Shown here: in pieces, positions 20,790 through 31,600 of the stretch
Layout of the letters: the number at the start of each line of letters is the position of its first letter
Numbering within the stretch: the stretch's first letter is position 1
DNA from: Branchiostoma floridae
Taxonomy: Eukaryota > Chordata > Leptocardii > Amphioxiformes > Branchiostomatidae
Direction: 5' to 3'
DNA: 64,000 bases
Assembly: GCF_000003815.2 (NCBI RefSeq)
Contig: NC_049982.1
Span: forward strand, 28,866,277 to 28,930,276
Notes under the pieces: model-generated
The model's database searches: none
Told to the model about the DNA's origin: nothing
The model's input: only the letters and a program-made list of their open reading frames with translations
Translations under genes and position numbers: made by a program

Positions 20790-20960
20790 TGACGTCGTGT
20801 GTGTAGCAACTGGTAGAGTGTTCGGCTCGGAATCTAGAGGTCTCGAGTTCGATACTCGCCGTGCCTCCGACGTTGTGCCCTTGGGAAAAACACTTTATAT
20901 GACCTTCCTCACTTCACCCAGGTGTAAAAATGGGTCGGGGAGGTTTACCTTCTGTCCATA
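20790..20960 (+). mobile_element. tRNA-derived SINE
   Basis: A box-like TAGCAACTGGTAGAGTG, B box GAGTTCGATACTCGCC, and body CTTGGGAAAAACACTTTATA with TGACCTTCCTCACTTCACCC. Confidence 0.8.
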
Positions 20961-21292
20961 CTGTGTATGTGGCACTGTTACTAACTGGAGTGCAGTCTGC
21001 AGTGCTAATTTTTTTTTAATTTCCAAAAGTAAATAGAAAAAAAAGGTGTTGGATGTCCATCGCTCTACCATGATGATTTCAATGGCACCACAGTGCTCGC
21101 AGCCCGAATGCTGAAGCGCAAGTTTGCCCGCACATCGGGCACACGGCGTCGGTGCTGGGGTTGAGTTTTCTCTCCTTCTCCTTCTCCTTCCTTACTCGTC
21201 GTTTCTGATCTAGTATCTACGAGTCTAGTTCATGCCGATAATTAAAAAGAATATAGGAATATGGATACTAATGTCACAGAACACCACATCAA
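20961..21292. other. No gene recognised
   Basis: Intronic sequence with a pyrimidine run CTCTCCTTCTCCTTCTCC near 21170. Confidence 0.4.
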
Positions 21293-21294
21293 TA

Positions 21295-21499
21295 CTTTAA
21301 ATGCATTTGAGTTCGCGGGGATTCAATTTCGCGGAAAAAGGCCTTTTCGCGGTGGCTTTAAGTTCGCGGTATGTAATACCATAGACTGCAGTCTAATACC
21401 ATAATAGAAAAATGTTCGCGGTGGTTTTAAGTTCGCGGTGAAGTGGTCACCGCGAAAAGCGCGAACATTAATCCACCGCGAACACCTCTGCATTTACAG
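21295..21499. mobile_element. MITE with TTCGCGG repeats
   Basis: The ends are inverse (CTTTAAATGCA on the left, TGCATTTACAG on the right) and flanked by TA on both sides. The interior repeats TTCGCGGTGG and contains a foldback GTTCGCGGTG...CACCGCGAAAAGCGCGAAC. A TA target points to a Tc1/mariner-like or similar source. No coding capacity. Confidence 0.65.
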
Positions 21500-22137
21500 T
21501 ATATGATGTAGAGAATACAAATGTCTTCATGCATTTCATCGTTATTTTTTAATTGTAGCATTCTTGGATAACCAAATCTGAAGAAATAAAAGAGAATCTT
21601 TAGGTGCCAATTCAATTTTGTTTTTTGGTAGGTAATTTTTAACGCAACATTAATTTTTGGCCGTGCAGTAAAAACTGTTAACGTATCCAGTGGAAACTAC
21701 CTGAACTTTATTATAAATTCCAACGCATTCATTTGTAATCCGTCATTGTCTTTTATCATGTATGATCTATCATACGCCGTTGGGGATGATATTGACGTTC
21801 CGTTTCTTGTATCATAATTTTCAGATTACGCATCTGACGCATAAGGCTTTTTACGTCATTTTTCTAATGTTTATAATTGATTTTCCAATATTTCTGTCAA
21901 CCACATGACTGATATCGTAGCTTCAGGTATTTTATATTAAAGCCTGGTGATTATGTTTTCAAGGTCTCGGTCAGAAAAACGACTTTTGCAATATCTGCAC
22001 CTGGCAAAACTTTTGACAGATGAGTTCACGAATTCATTATTCTTACGGACTTGTGAAAATCGGTGTGTGCTTTGAATTTGGATTGATGTTCTCCTGGAGA
22101 AAACGTAGGTAGAGAGGAATTGTTCGAATGCTGCAGT
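21500..22137. other. No gene recognised
   Basis: AT-rich intronic sequence. The short minus-strand frame at 21427-21615 overlaps the MITE and is not a gene. Confidence 0.4.
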
Positions 22138-22191
22138 ACTCTAGTTCTAGTTCTAGTTCTAATTTAGTTCTAGTTCTAGTTCTAGTTCTAG
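22138..22191. repeat. (CTAGTT)n hexamer repeat
   Basis: About nine copies of CTAGTT with one interruption. It yields the RTRTRT/LELELE translation of a minus-strand frame, which is not a gene. Confidence 0.9.
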
Positions 22192-22689
22192 TCAACCTCA
22201 GCTGAGTAGAAGGCATAGCTACAGTCCTGAGAAGGTTCACTGTTCTTCTTCCCACAGTGGAGCAAGATCTGGTCCTTCTTTCATGAATAATAGAAATACC
22301 GGGAAGCTACAGAAACTTCACGAACATATCACGAGCACTCGGAATTCAAGATCGGTCGCTCGGATATGGCAACGACCGTTAAAAAGGCAACGACTGTTCC
22401 GAGAAATGGCAACGACCCTTGTTTAAGGCAACGACGGTTTACGAAACGGAAATCTGCGTAGGCGGAATAGCCACCAGACCGTTCGTTACCTTGTACATCG
22501 TTACTAGCCGTGTGTTCCGACATCGCGACTGGAGAGACGGCCATTTCAGGTCCTGTAGTACGGAGTAGAGTCGAACAAAACAAAACCATCTTTGTTGGTA
22601 GTCATCATAGAATAACATGGTCAACTTTCTTCAGGACTACCTGTGGCCTTGGCAAACCCGACTGTATATACTCAAGGTATCTCTTGAAA
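22192..22689. other. No gene confirmed; GGCAACGAC direct repeats
   Basis: GGCAACGAC or close variants occur four times between 22368 and 22435. Minus-strand frames over 22329-22624 look partly protein-like, but their hydrophobic part comes from these repeats, and I see no paired splice sites. Confidence 0.35.
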
Positions 22690-24335
22690 AAGTTAAGACA
22701 AATTTTGTCGGTAAGTTGTCGAGATTGCAGAAGAAAATGAATCGAAATATTTGGCCGACCTCTCGATCTGTGCCAACATGTGGGGCTTCTGCATATATCT
22801 ATCTTTTTAAAAATCCAATTTCTATATCGTTACACAAGACAGAATGTAATACTATAGTCAATGTGTCATAATTTACCCGTTTTTTGTGCAGTTAGAACAG
22901 TTTAGTCAACTTGACAGCTTCTGTGCCTTATGGCTTGATGCCAAGTACGTATTTCAAGAGCATAACATCCAGCATAATTATGGTAAATCACCTCTTATCC
23001 TTCAAAATGTGACTTTATAGAGTTAAAGTAAAGTTGCTTTCTTGCTATAATGAAGTTACTTGTTGTAAAAAAACATTTTCTGAAAAATATAATTGTGCTC
23101 CTAATAAGTCGTGTCTTTTATGCCTTATGTACTTACCAAAACGTCAAGCTATATGTACGGACAAATTGACACAGATTGTCGAGATTGTAGAAGAAAATGA
23201 TTCGAAATATTTTGCCGACCTCTCGATCTCTGCCAAGATGTAGGGCTTCTATATATGAATCTTTTTAAAAATCCAATTTCTATATCGTTACACCAGACGG
23301 AATGTAATACTAAGGTTAATATGTCATAATCTACCCGTTTATTGTGCAGTTGCAAACACTTTATATCAACTTCACAGTTTCTGGCTTGAAGCCATGTACG
23401 TAGATCACACGCATAACATACGTCAGAAAGTTATTGCGTTAAGGTAACGTTGCTTTCCTACTGCTTACTAAGTTGCGTCATTTTAGACCTTATGTACTTA
23501 CCAAAACTTGAAGCTATGTATAGAAAATTGACACAAATTGTCGAGATTGTAGAAGAAAATAAATCGAAATATTTTGCCCACGTCACTATCTGTGCCAACA
23601 TGTGGGGCTTTTATATATAAATCTTTTTAAAAATCCAATTTCTATATCGTTACACCAGACGGAATGTAATACTAAGGTTAATATGTCATAATCTACCCGT
23701 TTATTGTGCAGTTGCAAACGCTTTATATCAACTTTACAGTTTCTGACTTGAAGCCATGTACGTAAATCACACGCATAACATACGTCAGAAAGTTATCTTC
23801 TACAATTCAAAATGTAAAGTTATAAGGTTATACAAGGCAGAATGTAATAATGTGGCCAATGTGTCAATGTTTATCATTACTATCACTTTTATTTTGCCAC
23901 AAAGTTAATTTCATTTGGCAGGTTTTACGCAATCCTGAGGGTGTCCAAGTACGTACTCTAAGAGAATTGCGCCTATCAGAATGATTGCAACGTCATCTCT
24001 TACACTTTAAAATGTGATGTTATTGAGTTAAGGTAGCGTTGCTTTCTATAGCTGATGAAATTACGTGTTGTAAAAAAGTACGTTCTGACAAATAAAGTAT
24101 GGCTCCTCAAAGCTGTGTCCTTTAGTCCTTATGTACCTACCAAACCATGAAGCTATGTACTCAAGGTATTAATTGGAAAATTTGACAAAACGATAAAATG
24201 TCAATATTGTACGTAGTAGGAAATGAATCAAAAAGTATTGTCTCTGGTTCTGTGCGAACATGCCTGACTTCTGTATATGAATCTTTTTGAAAATGAAAAT
24301 TACGCAAGGCAAAATGTAATGCCATCAGATTTAGG
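22690..24335. repeat. Tandem array in receptor intron 1, copies 1-4
   Basis: Units begin near 22717, 23177, 23539 and 24200 with GTCGAGATTGNAGAAGAAAA, CGAAATATTT, GCCGACCTCTCGATCT and CTTTTTAAAAATCCAATTTC. They continue with CAGAATGTAATACT and GTTGTAAAAAA blocks. Spacing varies (about 460, 360 and 660 bp) because internal segments are missing from some units. A fifth copy lies at 25990-26280, beyond the nested TTAGG minisatellite and retroelement. Confidence 0.75.
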
Positions 24336-24339
24336 CTTG

Positions 24340-24690
24340 TATTTGGATTGTATAGAATTTTGATTAGGGTTAGGTTCGGGGCAAGGGTTAGGGCCATAGG
24401 ATTATAATAACGATTAGGTTTCGGGGCTAGGGTTAGGTATAGGACCAAAGAATTATTTTTTAGGGTTAGGTTCGGGGTTAGGCATTATAAGTTCCATGGG
24501 GTTATATTTAGGGCTAGGTTTGGGGCTAGGTTTAGATGTAGGGTCATGCCTAGGATTACAGTAAGGGTTAGGTTTCGTGGTTAGTGTTACGGCCATAGGA
24601 TTAAAGTTAGTGTTAGGTTAGGGGCTAGGGTTAGGGCCATAGTTTCAGAGGTTTAGATTTGGGGCTATGGCTAAGGTCATAGAATCAGGA
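24340..24690. repeat. TTAGG-rich minisatellite, left block
   Basis: Irregular units of about 35-45 bp built from GGTTAGGTTCGGGG, CTAGGGTTAGGGCCATAGG and ATTA spacers. It resembles degenerate telomeric TTAGGG but has long, unlike spacers. The same units resume at 25858-25985. Confidence 0.75.
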
Positions 24691-24699
24691 ACAGGTTTA

Positions 24700-25790
24700 C
24701 TTGTACAAGCCTGTGGTGCCACATCTTCAAAGATGTCCAGGTTTGGAACTTTTCCAATCGGCATCATTCCCCAGATCTTCTTCAGGCATCTTAAGTGGAA
24801 ACTGTTGAGTTTCTTTTCAATGTGCGCATGAGAAGTTCAGGTCTCGATCTCTCTAGGTATTAGAGTAGAGCGGACAGTACACATGTTTGGTAAATCCGGA
24901 CCTTAGTGTGGATTGTGAGGTACTTATTGTCCCATGCACGCGCCTTTTCAGCTTCCCGAACAGATTGGCAACATCGCCAATGCGTGAGTCGACTTCACGG
25001 TTAAGGTTACCAGAAGACGATAGAAGATATCTTTTGACCGAGTCTTTGACCGTGTCAAGAAGGCTTTCCTTTGTTTGTAATTTTAGGAGGTGGTGCATTG
25101 GTTGAGAAGACCACCGTATTCTTCGCACTGATAATTTCGCCAAATCTGTCACAAGTATTTCTGAAGGCGTCACACATGACTTGTACCCCGGCTTCACCGT
25201 GAGAGCAAAACACTGCGTCGCCAGCGAACATCAATTCGCGTATCAGGGCTGTATTGTTTTTGACTTTGCCCTAAGGCGTGCAAATTGAAAGATTTACCAC
25301 CGCTTATAGTACTGATAGCAATAAAAAGTGAAAAAGTGTGAATATGGTGATATCAGAAAGAGTTGGTGCCATCACGTATCCCTGTTTGACTTCGCATCTT
25401 CCTGTGAAGAATTCTGTCTGAACTGTCTGCAGCCGCTACGCATCAACCAATGATGCATTGATGATTGAATTCTGAAAGGCCACCGACCGTCAAAGCCTAC
25501 ACGAGCAAACATTTCGTCGTGAAATGCTTTGATGAAGGTTAGGAGTTTCAACGAAGTCACGGCTAACATAATCAAAGGCTTTGGTAAAATCAATAAAAAC
25601 AGCCAGAAAACTTTTTCTACCATGCGCTGTTCCTATATAGCAAGCGTAATGTGAAGGTCGATGCCTCCGGAGGCCGTCCCGAGATTTCGGGTACATTCTG
25701 TGAACTTGAAATCTCAAGAATTACCTGAGCAAAGAGCCTGCCAACCGGACTAAGAATGAAGTTTGTAGTTGTCACAGACTTGCCTAGGTC
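24700..25790 (-). pseudogene. Dead non-LTR retrotransposon reverse transcriptase (minus strand)
   Basis: Several frames together give an RT in order: palm motif A VFIDFTKAFDYVSRD (about 25590), motif B VKQGYVMAPTL (about 25375), and motif C as FAGD in place of YADD (about 25225). Then come a CDRFGEIISAKNTVVFS segment, a TLRSGFTKHVY-like stretch and a LNSFHLRCLKKIWG C-terminal motif (about 24790). Frameshifts and stops interrupt it, and one catalytic Asp is replaced by Gly, so it is inactive. It differs in sequence from the RT at 18860. It lies inside the TTAGG minisatellite. Confidence 0.8.
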
Positions 25791-25857
25791 CCTTGCTCTT
25801 GAATAGGGTCACCGGCCGGTTTTGCATTTCTAAGATCTTGTGGGTCCTGGCCTTCAT

Positions 25858-25985
25858 GCACATAGGTTAGGCATAGGGCCATAGGGTTATACTTAGGGTT
25901 AAGTTCGGCGCTAGGGTTAAGTATAGGGCCATAGGATTATGGTTAGGGCCATGCATATATATAGGGCCACAGGGTTTTAAATAAT
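25858..25985. repeat. TTAGG-rich minisatellite, right block
   Basis: Continues the pattern of 24340-24690 (CATAGGGTTATACTTAGGG, GCGCTAGGGTTAAG). The dead RT therefore interrupted a single array. Confidence 0.7.
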
Positions 25986-25989
25986 GCCA

Positions 25990-26280
25990 AGCTTCTAGGC
26001 AAGGAATTGAAATCATTTGCCGACCTCTCAACCTGTGTCAAAATGGTTCCTGTGTGTTAATCTTGTTGGTAATGCAATTTCTACATGCTTGCACAAGATA
26101 GAATGTGATACTGCGGTCAATGTGTCATGCTTTACCATTATTATTACGGATATTGTGCTGTTCAACAACGTTAAGTCCATTTGACAGTTTCTGCGCTATA
26201 TGGCTTGACGCCAAATACGTAGTGCAAGAACATCGCATCCATCTGCATTAAGTTAGAATCGCTCACAAGGAAGAACTAAG
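25990..26280. repeat. Tandem array copy 5
   Basis: Diverged unit of the 22690-24335 array: TTTGCCGACCTCTCAACCTG, AATTTCTACATGCTTGCACA, AGATAGAATGTGATACTG. Confidence 0.6.
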
Positions 26281-26356
26281 CTGTGTTGACAGAAACAAAT
26301 TTATATCCCCCAAATCTATCAAAATCCCGTCACTTTAGTTACCAGGGTGATAGATC

Positions 26357-26640
26357 AGGTACGACCGCGTGGCGCGTTGGTACACCCGATCCCTCGATCT
26401 CGGAAGTTGAGCAACGCGCGGTCCGGACAGTGCTTGGATGGGGGACCAACCAAGGACGTCCGGATTGCTGTAGCCTCAAGAAGCTTTCCACGAAATCGTC
26501 TTCCGGGAGGTACGTAAAACGGGGGTCCCGTGCTCGAGGAGGTGCTTTGACCACGTTAAACAGCCTCATTACTCACACTTTGGGTACCTACTGGCTGCAA
26601 AATACACTCGATATTATTATGATTATTATCATTATCAAGT
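26357..26640 (+). mobile_element. 5S rRNA-derived SINE (SINE3 type)
   Basis: The first 120 bp (about 26357-26475) align along the length of 5S rRNA: CCCGATCCCTCGATCTCGG, AAGTTGAGCAACG at the A-box position, and TGCTTGGATGGGGGACC (26430-26446) at the C-box position, then ATTGCTGTAGCC. It is not a functional 5S gene, since the stems carry many mismatches and a non-5S body follows (GGTGCTTTGACCACGTTAAA). It ends in an ATT-rich tail near 26640. Confidence 0.8.
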
Positions 26641-27261
26641 GAGACTGGATGGAAAGAAAAAAATATATTTCGGGTTGCGACTGTTGTATACAGAAACCGA
26701 CAGAACTGTAACTGCAACGCACATACTTTCGTCGTAAGCGTTCGTACGATGGTACAAGTTCTGGACAGATCGTGAAACAATCGCTGACAATGATGTTAGC
26801 CTTTTCGATAACAAAAGTGTAATTTTTCAACATAATTGCATTTTCGATGTATTTGATTTTACGGCGATCGTACGGTGATCCTAAGGTGATGGTACGATGA
26901 TCCTACGGCGAACGAACGGTGATCGTGCGACAAATATGACTAGGTACTAAGTGAACCAGAGAAGAAGAAAAATACAATTTTTTTTTTGCTGTTTCTCAGA
27001 TGACATTTGTGGCTTTGATATAGTTTGATTTTCAACGCATGTTCCTCTTGGTCCATCAGAAAATAGATTTTATTAAAAATTGATAAATGCAGCTTATGTT
27101 TACTAACCCTGGTGACAGCGCTAAATTAATTGACTCCGTTCCAGCCTATCAGCATTAAGAAAGAAAATATGAAGAGACACGTAATAAGATGGTATGTGGT
27201 TGATAAGAATACCTTAAAATTTATAAGCCTCCTTTAATAGAATTCAGGCGTGCAAAATCTT
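26641..27261. other. No gene; short imperfect repeat
   Basis: Between 26860 and 26930 a motif close to GATCNTACGGT recurs about six times on one strand. The rest is AT-rich with no recognised feature. Confidence 0.4.
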
Positions 27262-27560
27262 TGTTACCTCCTGGAAGGAGGTTCACTTCTGGCGGAGGTA
27301 CTGTTTTTGGTTCTGTGTGTTCATATACCCGTGGCTGAAAATCCTCTTGATGGAGTCATCTGCATTTTGGTTGGTATGTTTGGTCACTTACAAGCATTGC
27401 AAGTTGGGGTCCCCTTAGGCCCCGGCTGAATTTTTAGGTACATACCATTTGGATAGTCGTAATGCAGCCCTCTCACCTAAAGTCAATGACCCTAAGTTCA
27501 TGGCCCTAGGTCAGCGACCAAAAGAGCTAGGGTCGCCATGCTTTGCTTAGGTCAAACACA
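27262..27560. repeat. Dispersed element fragment with CCTCC/GGAGG foldback
   Basis: Starts with TACCTCCTGGAAGGAGGT and later TTCTGTGTGTTCATATACCC, GGGGTCCCCTTAGGCCCC and TAGGTACATACCATTTGG. It resembles, in inverse order, parts of the TIR element at 8359-9421 and is probably a relative. Confidence 0.4.
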
Positions 27561-27899
27561 CAAATTTACAAACCCCCCTCCCCCCCCGGCCTAAGTACAG
27601 GGCTTTATGAGTGGAGTATTCACATCATGCCTGGTACATCACAACCTATGGGTTGAATTACTGTAATAGACCGGTATCGGGACTTTGATTATACTGCTCT
27701 TGTATCTGATGTGGTTTGTAGTGAATATAGATCATCAGCCAGAATGAAAGGGTAAAGAACAGCCAGTGGTAATGATACTAATTAGATACTAATTAGAACA
27801 AGGGAATGAGAGAACGGTGATCCACCTCTGGCTCGTTGCCTCGCGACGGTTACTGTACGTAAAGCATCTCTTGCGTTCATGCATAAGGTTACAGCAAGT

Positions 27900-28352
27900 A
27901 CATCTTATAGATGCATGTGACATCTGTGCGCTCATTAATTGTCACTTGATTTCAGAAAAAAAAAAAGATTTTTTACCTCTTAGGGGATGGTCAGATAGAC
28001 CAAAATGGCCAGACATGTTGTGTTGTAGCCTAATAATTATACTTGTAGAAGTGACACTAGGGAGTTAGCCATGACTATACAGGCTTTTCATTTGACGTCA
28101 TCTGCGCCATGTTGGATTACAGCGTACGTCTGTTAGATGCTACTGCTTAATTCAATTACCCTGCAACATGGTCGTCGGAGGATTCAAATAATAATTAGTA
28201 CGACGTCAATGAAAAGCCTGTATAGTTGCAGAAGTGAAACTTGTTGGGTAGTTGTGAATGTGCAACCTATGTGAAAGCCATGAATGTAGTTTCCAACTTG
28301 GCAAGTACCAGTAAATCACACTTTGTATCACTTTTACTACACCAGTTCAATT
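27900..28352 (+). repeat. Dispersed repeat, split by a small TIR element
   Basis: Related to 29270-29560: GTCACTTGATTTCAGAAAAA, TGTTGTGTTGTAGCC, GTGACACTAGGGAGTTAGCC. The match resumes after the insertion at 28225 (GCAGAAGTGAAACTTGTTGG). Confidence 0.6.
28076..28224. mobile_element. 149-bp palindromic MITE
   Basis: Ends TATACAGGCTTTTCATTTGA and, inverted, TCAATGAAAAGCCTGTATA. The outermost TA pairs could be a TA target duplication. The match of the host repeat resumes on both sides, which confirms insertion. Confidence 0.7.
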
Positions 28353-28358
28353 CTTTAA

Positions 28359-28832
28359 CCCTATCCAGAATGGGGGGGGGGGGGGGGGCTAAAGGTGCCT
28401 ACGGCAACTTTGACATCGTATAGCTCCCAAACGGCTTGTGGTGAATTTTCCTAGAATATTGTTGGCAACAATTTACAAAAAATAGAGTAAGTTTATAATT
28501 TTTCCGTGTTGCCATGGCGACGGGTTTCTGAAAGCCAGATTTTACAAATATCACTAATTTTGGTTTAAACAATAGATTTTTAGATTTTCTTGCTAAACTA
28601 AACTTCTTTTCATATATCTTTAATATCTAACACATCTAACTTAAACATCTATAATCAAATATTAATAAATTATGCTGATTAGATGACGTAATTGGTCAAA
28701 CTCAAAGATGGCTGACAATATCATGATGAAATGTATAACCGCACAGCAAGCCGTTATGAAAATACGACGGGGGGCCGAATGAGCCCTCCCCCCCAGTCCA
28801 GGGAATGCCCCAAAATCCCAGTCTGGATAGGG
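28359..28832. mobile_element. piggyBac-like non-autonomous element with TTAA duplication
   Basis: Left terminus CCCTATCCAGAATGGG and inverted right terminus CCCAGTCTGGATAGGG (28817-28832). They are preceded by TTAA (28355-28358) and followed by TTAA (28833-28836). A TTAA target and CCCT-type ends are the hallmark of the piggyBac superfamily. The 474-bp interior has no transposase. A 17-base G run lies next to the left TIR and a C run near the right one, which could pair. Inserted into the dispersed repeat of 27900-29560 type (TACAGGAATGAATG follows directly). Confidence 0.8.
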
Positions 28833-28836
28833 TTAA

Positions 28837-29756
28837 TACAGGAATGAATGCCTTGTAAGTTGCGATGCCATATTTTGGTACGACGTTTATGTTGTCTATT
28901 TTGAAAATTTAGCCATCTTGTTTTTCTTTTACCCATCTTTTTTTTCGCGCTATCTCGTTATTTTTGCATTCTGCATAAGAAACCATCCATCAATTTTACT
29001 TGCTGTGCCTGAGCCTGTGGGATAACCAGATGTTGCAACCTCTCGGAAGGATTTTGAATTTGACTTAAATTTTCGTGACAAGTTTTTTTTCTGCATGTTT
29101 TTTTTTCATGAAGGTTTTCATACTATCCTCTAAACGCCCAACTCAGGAAAACCCTGGCATCTTGCGCTCCACATTTTGTATTCCCGTAGCTCAGCTGAAA
29201 TCCACTGTTTAATTGATGATCTCAATGAATGTCCTGCAGTTACGCAACCTGTTCTGTTTGTGTTAGACCACAGCAAGTAAAGTTTATGGATGGCATCCGC
29301 TCGCTTATCAATTTTCGCCTGATTTCTGAAGAAAAAAAAGAATTTATTTTTGTCAACATGACAAAAAAAAGCTACCACAAGGAGCAAATATGCTGTGTTG
29401 TTGCTTATAGATGTGACGCTAGCAATTAAGGTAGCCATGGCTGTATTTGGAAGTGAAACTAGTTGGAAAATTGGCACCAATATGGAAGCCATATATGTGT
29501 AGTTAGTTACCAACTTTGGTTAGTGATACCCGTCTACGTCACTAGTGTCAATTTTAATACACAAGTACAGGAATGAATGTCTTGTTTGCTGTGATACCAT
29601 ATATTGATCGTACAACATTTATGGTGTCCATCTTTAAAATGTACCCATCTTATTTTTTTGTACCCATCTTGTTTTTTTTTCGCCGTATCTCACAATTTTT
29701 GTAGTCCCAAGCTAAGAGGATGTCATCCATAAAATGTAGCCTCTACCAGGCTCCGT
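28837..29756 (+). repeat. Dispersed repeat copies up to the gap
   Basis: From 28837 (TACAGGAATGAATGCCTTG) to about 28980, and again from 29270 to 29750, the same repeat body is seen twice, with TTTTTTTTCGC and CATCTT motifs. The open frame 29130-29513 (minus, 127 codons) falls in this repeat and is not convincing as a gene. Confidence 0.5.
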
Positions 29757-29856
29757 NNNNNNNNNNNNNNNNNNNNNNNNNNNNNNNNNNNNNNNNNNNN
29801 NNNNNNNNNNNNNNNNNNNNNNNNNNNNNNNNNNNNNNNNNNNNNNNNNNNNNNNN
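29757..29856. other. Assembly gap (100 N) inside a palindrome
   Basis: Exactly 100 N. The left flank ATGTAGCCTCTACCAGGCTC (CGT follows) is the perfect inverse of the right flank ACGGAGCCTGGTAGAGGCTA (CAT follows), 23 bp on each side. The missing sequence is therefore the loop or core of a foldback. Confidence 0.95.
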
Positions 29857-29879
29857 CACGGAGCCTGGTAGAGGCTACA

Positions 29880-30632
29880 TAAAATGTACTTGCTGTTGCC
29901 TTAGTGAAATGTGATTAGTTGGTATTGATTAGACCTTACGGAAATGTGATGGATGTAATTTGGTATCACGTTATTGATCACAGCACTCGTAGCAGGTGCA
30001 TAAAAGCGTCTTGTAGTTTTGAAGCACCCTGACGTACACGAATTTACAAGTATGCATGCTGTCTACAGATGCACTCTCAACGTCTAGCTTGCGTCACTGC
30101 GGGGTTCGCTCCCTGTGTCACTGTGTTTTCTTATTTTCTCCGATTGTTTTTACAATCTAGATATTGCGTAATACGTTGAATAAAAAGTATGGCTTAGAAG
30201 ACAACAGAATACACAAAAAGTAGGGAAATTAGTTCTTCATCTCATGAAATTCGTTTGAGTATCTTTCGAGCCCCGCAGTGTCGCAAGCTTGACGCAAGTG
30301 CAGTGAGAATTCACCTTTAGTCATCAAGTGATATCCACTTGAACAGTCGTTGAGCACTATGTATACGTTATTCGAGTAACCGGTGAAGGCTTCAAAACAA
30401 CATTGGATTGCATGGCATTATTTGAATAAAGAGAAAGAAAATCAAAGCATGAAGTTAAAACTGTGAATTCACTTTGAGGACATCAGGGGCTATAGTTGTG
30501 GTACTGAAATGTGAGTGGGTGTTAAAAGTGTCCTGGAAACGCGTTGGGGGTGAATAATGTGGCTCACTTAACTGTGACGCACACTCAACTGTGACGCAGC
30601 TGAAAGTACAATTTTCTTGATTAAAAAAATCA
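29880..30632. other. No gene recognised
   Basis: Intronic sequence. TGTGACGCACACTCAACTGTGACGC near 30572-30597 is a short direct repeat. No protein recognised. Confidence 0.4.
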
Positions 30633-30830
30633 CGGGTCTTAGTGGCAAGTGTGCAGATGTTGACACGCTGGCAGCATCAAATCCTTAGGTGTTTTGGCAC
30701 CTTTTGACAGATTAGCCGTGAGGCTCGGTGGGCGTCACTCCACCGTCATGGGGGCATGGCGAATATCGAACTCAGGACCTACTGATTCTGATTCCAACGC
30801 TCTAGCAATTGCGATTCACAGACATCGCTT
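30633..30830 (-). mobile_element. SINE (minus strand)
   Basis: GGGTCTTAGTGGCAAGTGTG, GATTAGCCGTGAGGCTCGGT, CACTCCACCGTCATGGGGGC and CGAATATCGAACTCAGGACC, inverse of the 14725 copy. Confidence 0.75.
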
Positions 30831-30834
30831 GATC

Positions 30835-31340
30835 ATGGTAGCGAATAGATAAAAGATTCTTACACTTTTTAAGCACCCTGTCTTCAGAATTTGTATCCAG
30901 ACGGTCTCCATAATCAAGTAAAGCCCATTTTCAGCAATGTAGAGTTCAACACATGCAAAATTTTACCAATGACATCAATCGGGTAACCACTGAAGTCTTC
31001 AAGTGGCAAACAGATAAAGCTAAAGATTTCTTACACTTTTGAATCACCCTAGACTTCGGCATTTGTATTCTGACGGTTGCGATGATCAAGTAAGGCCCAC
31101 TTTGAGCCATGTAGAGTCGAGCACTGGCAGAATTTTACGTATAACATCAATCGGGTAACCACTGAATTCTGCAAGAAGCAAATAGATAAAGTTAAATGAT
31201 TCGTTCAATTTTGAAGACTTTGTATTCAGACGGTTGCGATGATCAAGTGAGACCTATTTTGAGCCATGTAGAGTTGAACACTGGCAGAATTTTACGTCTA
31301 ACATAAATCTGGTAACCACTGAAGTCTGCAAGAAGAAAGT
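30835..31340. repeat. Three tandem units of about 165 bp
   Basis: Landmarks recur at 30900, 31072 and 31230 (GATNATCAAGTAAGGCCCA-like), each followed by GCCATGTAGAGTNGARCACT, AATTTTACG and GGTAACCACTGAA. Confidence 0.7.
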
Positions 31341-31484
31341 TCATTTCCTAGCTCTTATAGTTTAGAAAATACTTCGAAGAAGAAAGTTCAAATTGGACTC
31401 AATTTGTTGATATCAAGGACTAGCCAGTAGAACGATTGCAATTTTGCGTGGCAAAGTAAGGCCACAATTGCTGGATTTTATGGA

Positions 31485-31600
31485 TGACATCCCAAAGCGA
31501 AAAGATTTTAGTCCATTTCCAATCGTTTGCAATCATACTATAAATCGTACAGAGCAGTTGCGAAATGACCAACTTTATGCCTTGGCTTAGATTAGGAAAG
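31485..31600. repeat. Dispersed repeat copy
   Basis: TTTTATGGATGACATCCC, TTTCCAATCGTTTGCAATCA and GAAATGACCAACTTTATGCC match the 53030 copy. Confidence 0.6.

Noticed and set aside
22043-22255. RTRTRT/LELELE frame
   Set aside because: Translation of the CTAGTT hexamer repeat.
22329-22589. Minus-strand frame with a hydrophobic SLPFLGTVVAFLTVVAI stretch, a possible membrane protein
   Set aside because: The hydrophobic part is the translation of GGCAACGAC direct repeats.
26357-26475. Functional 5S rRNA gene
   Set aside because: Many mismatches in the stems, and a SINE body and tail follow directly instead of a T-run terminator.
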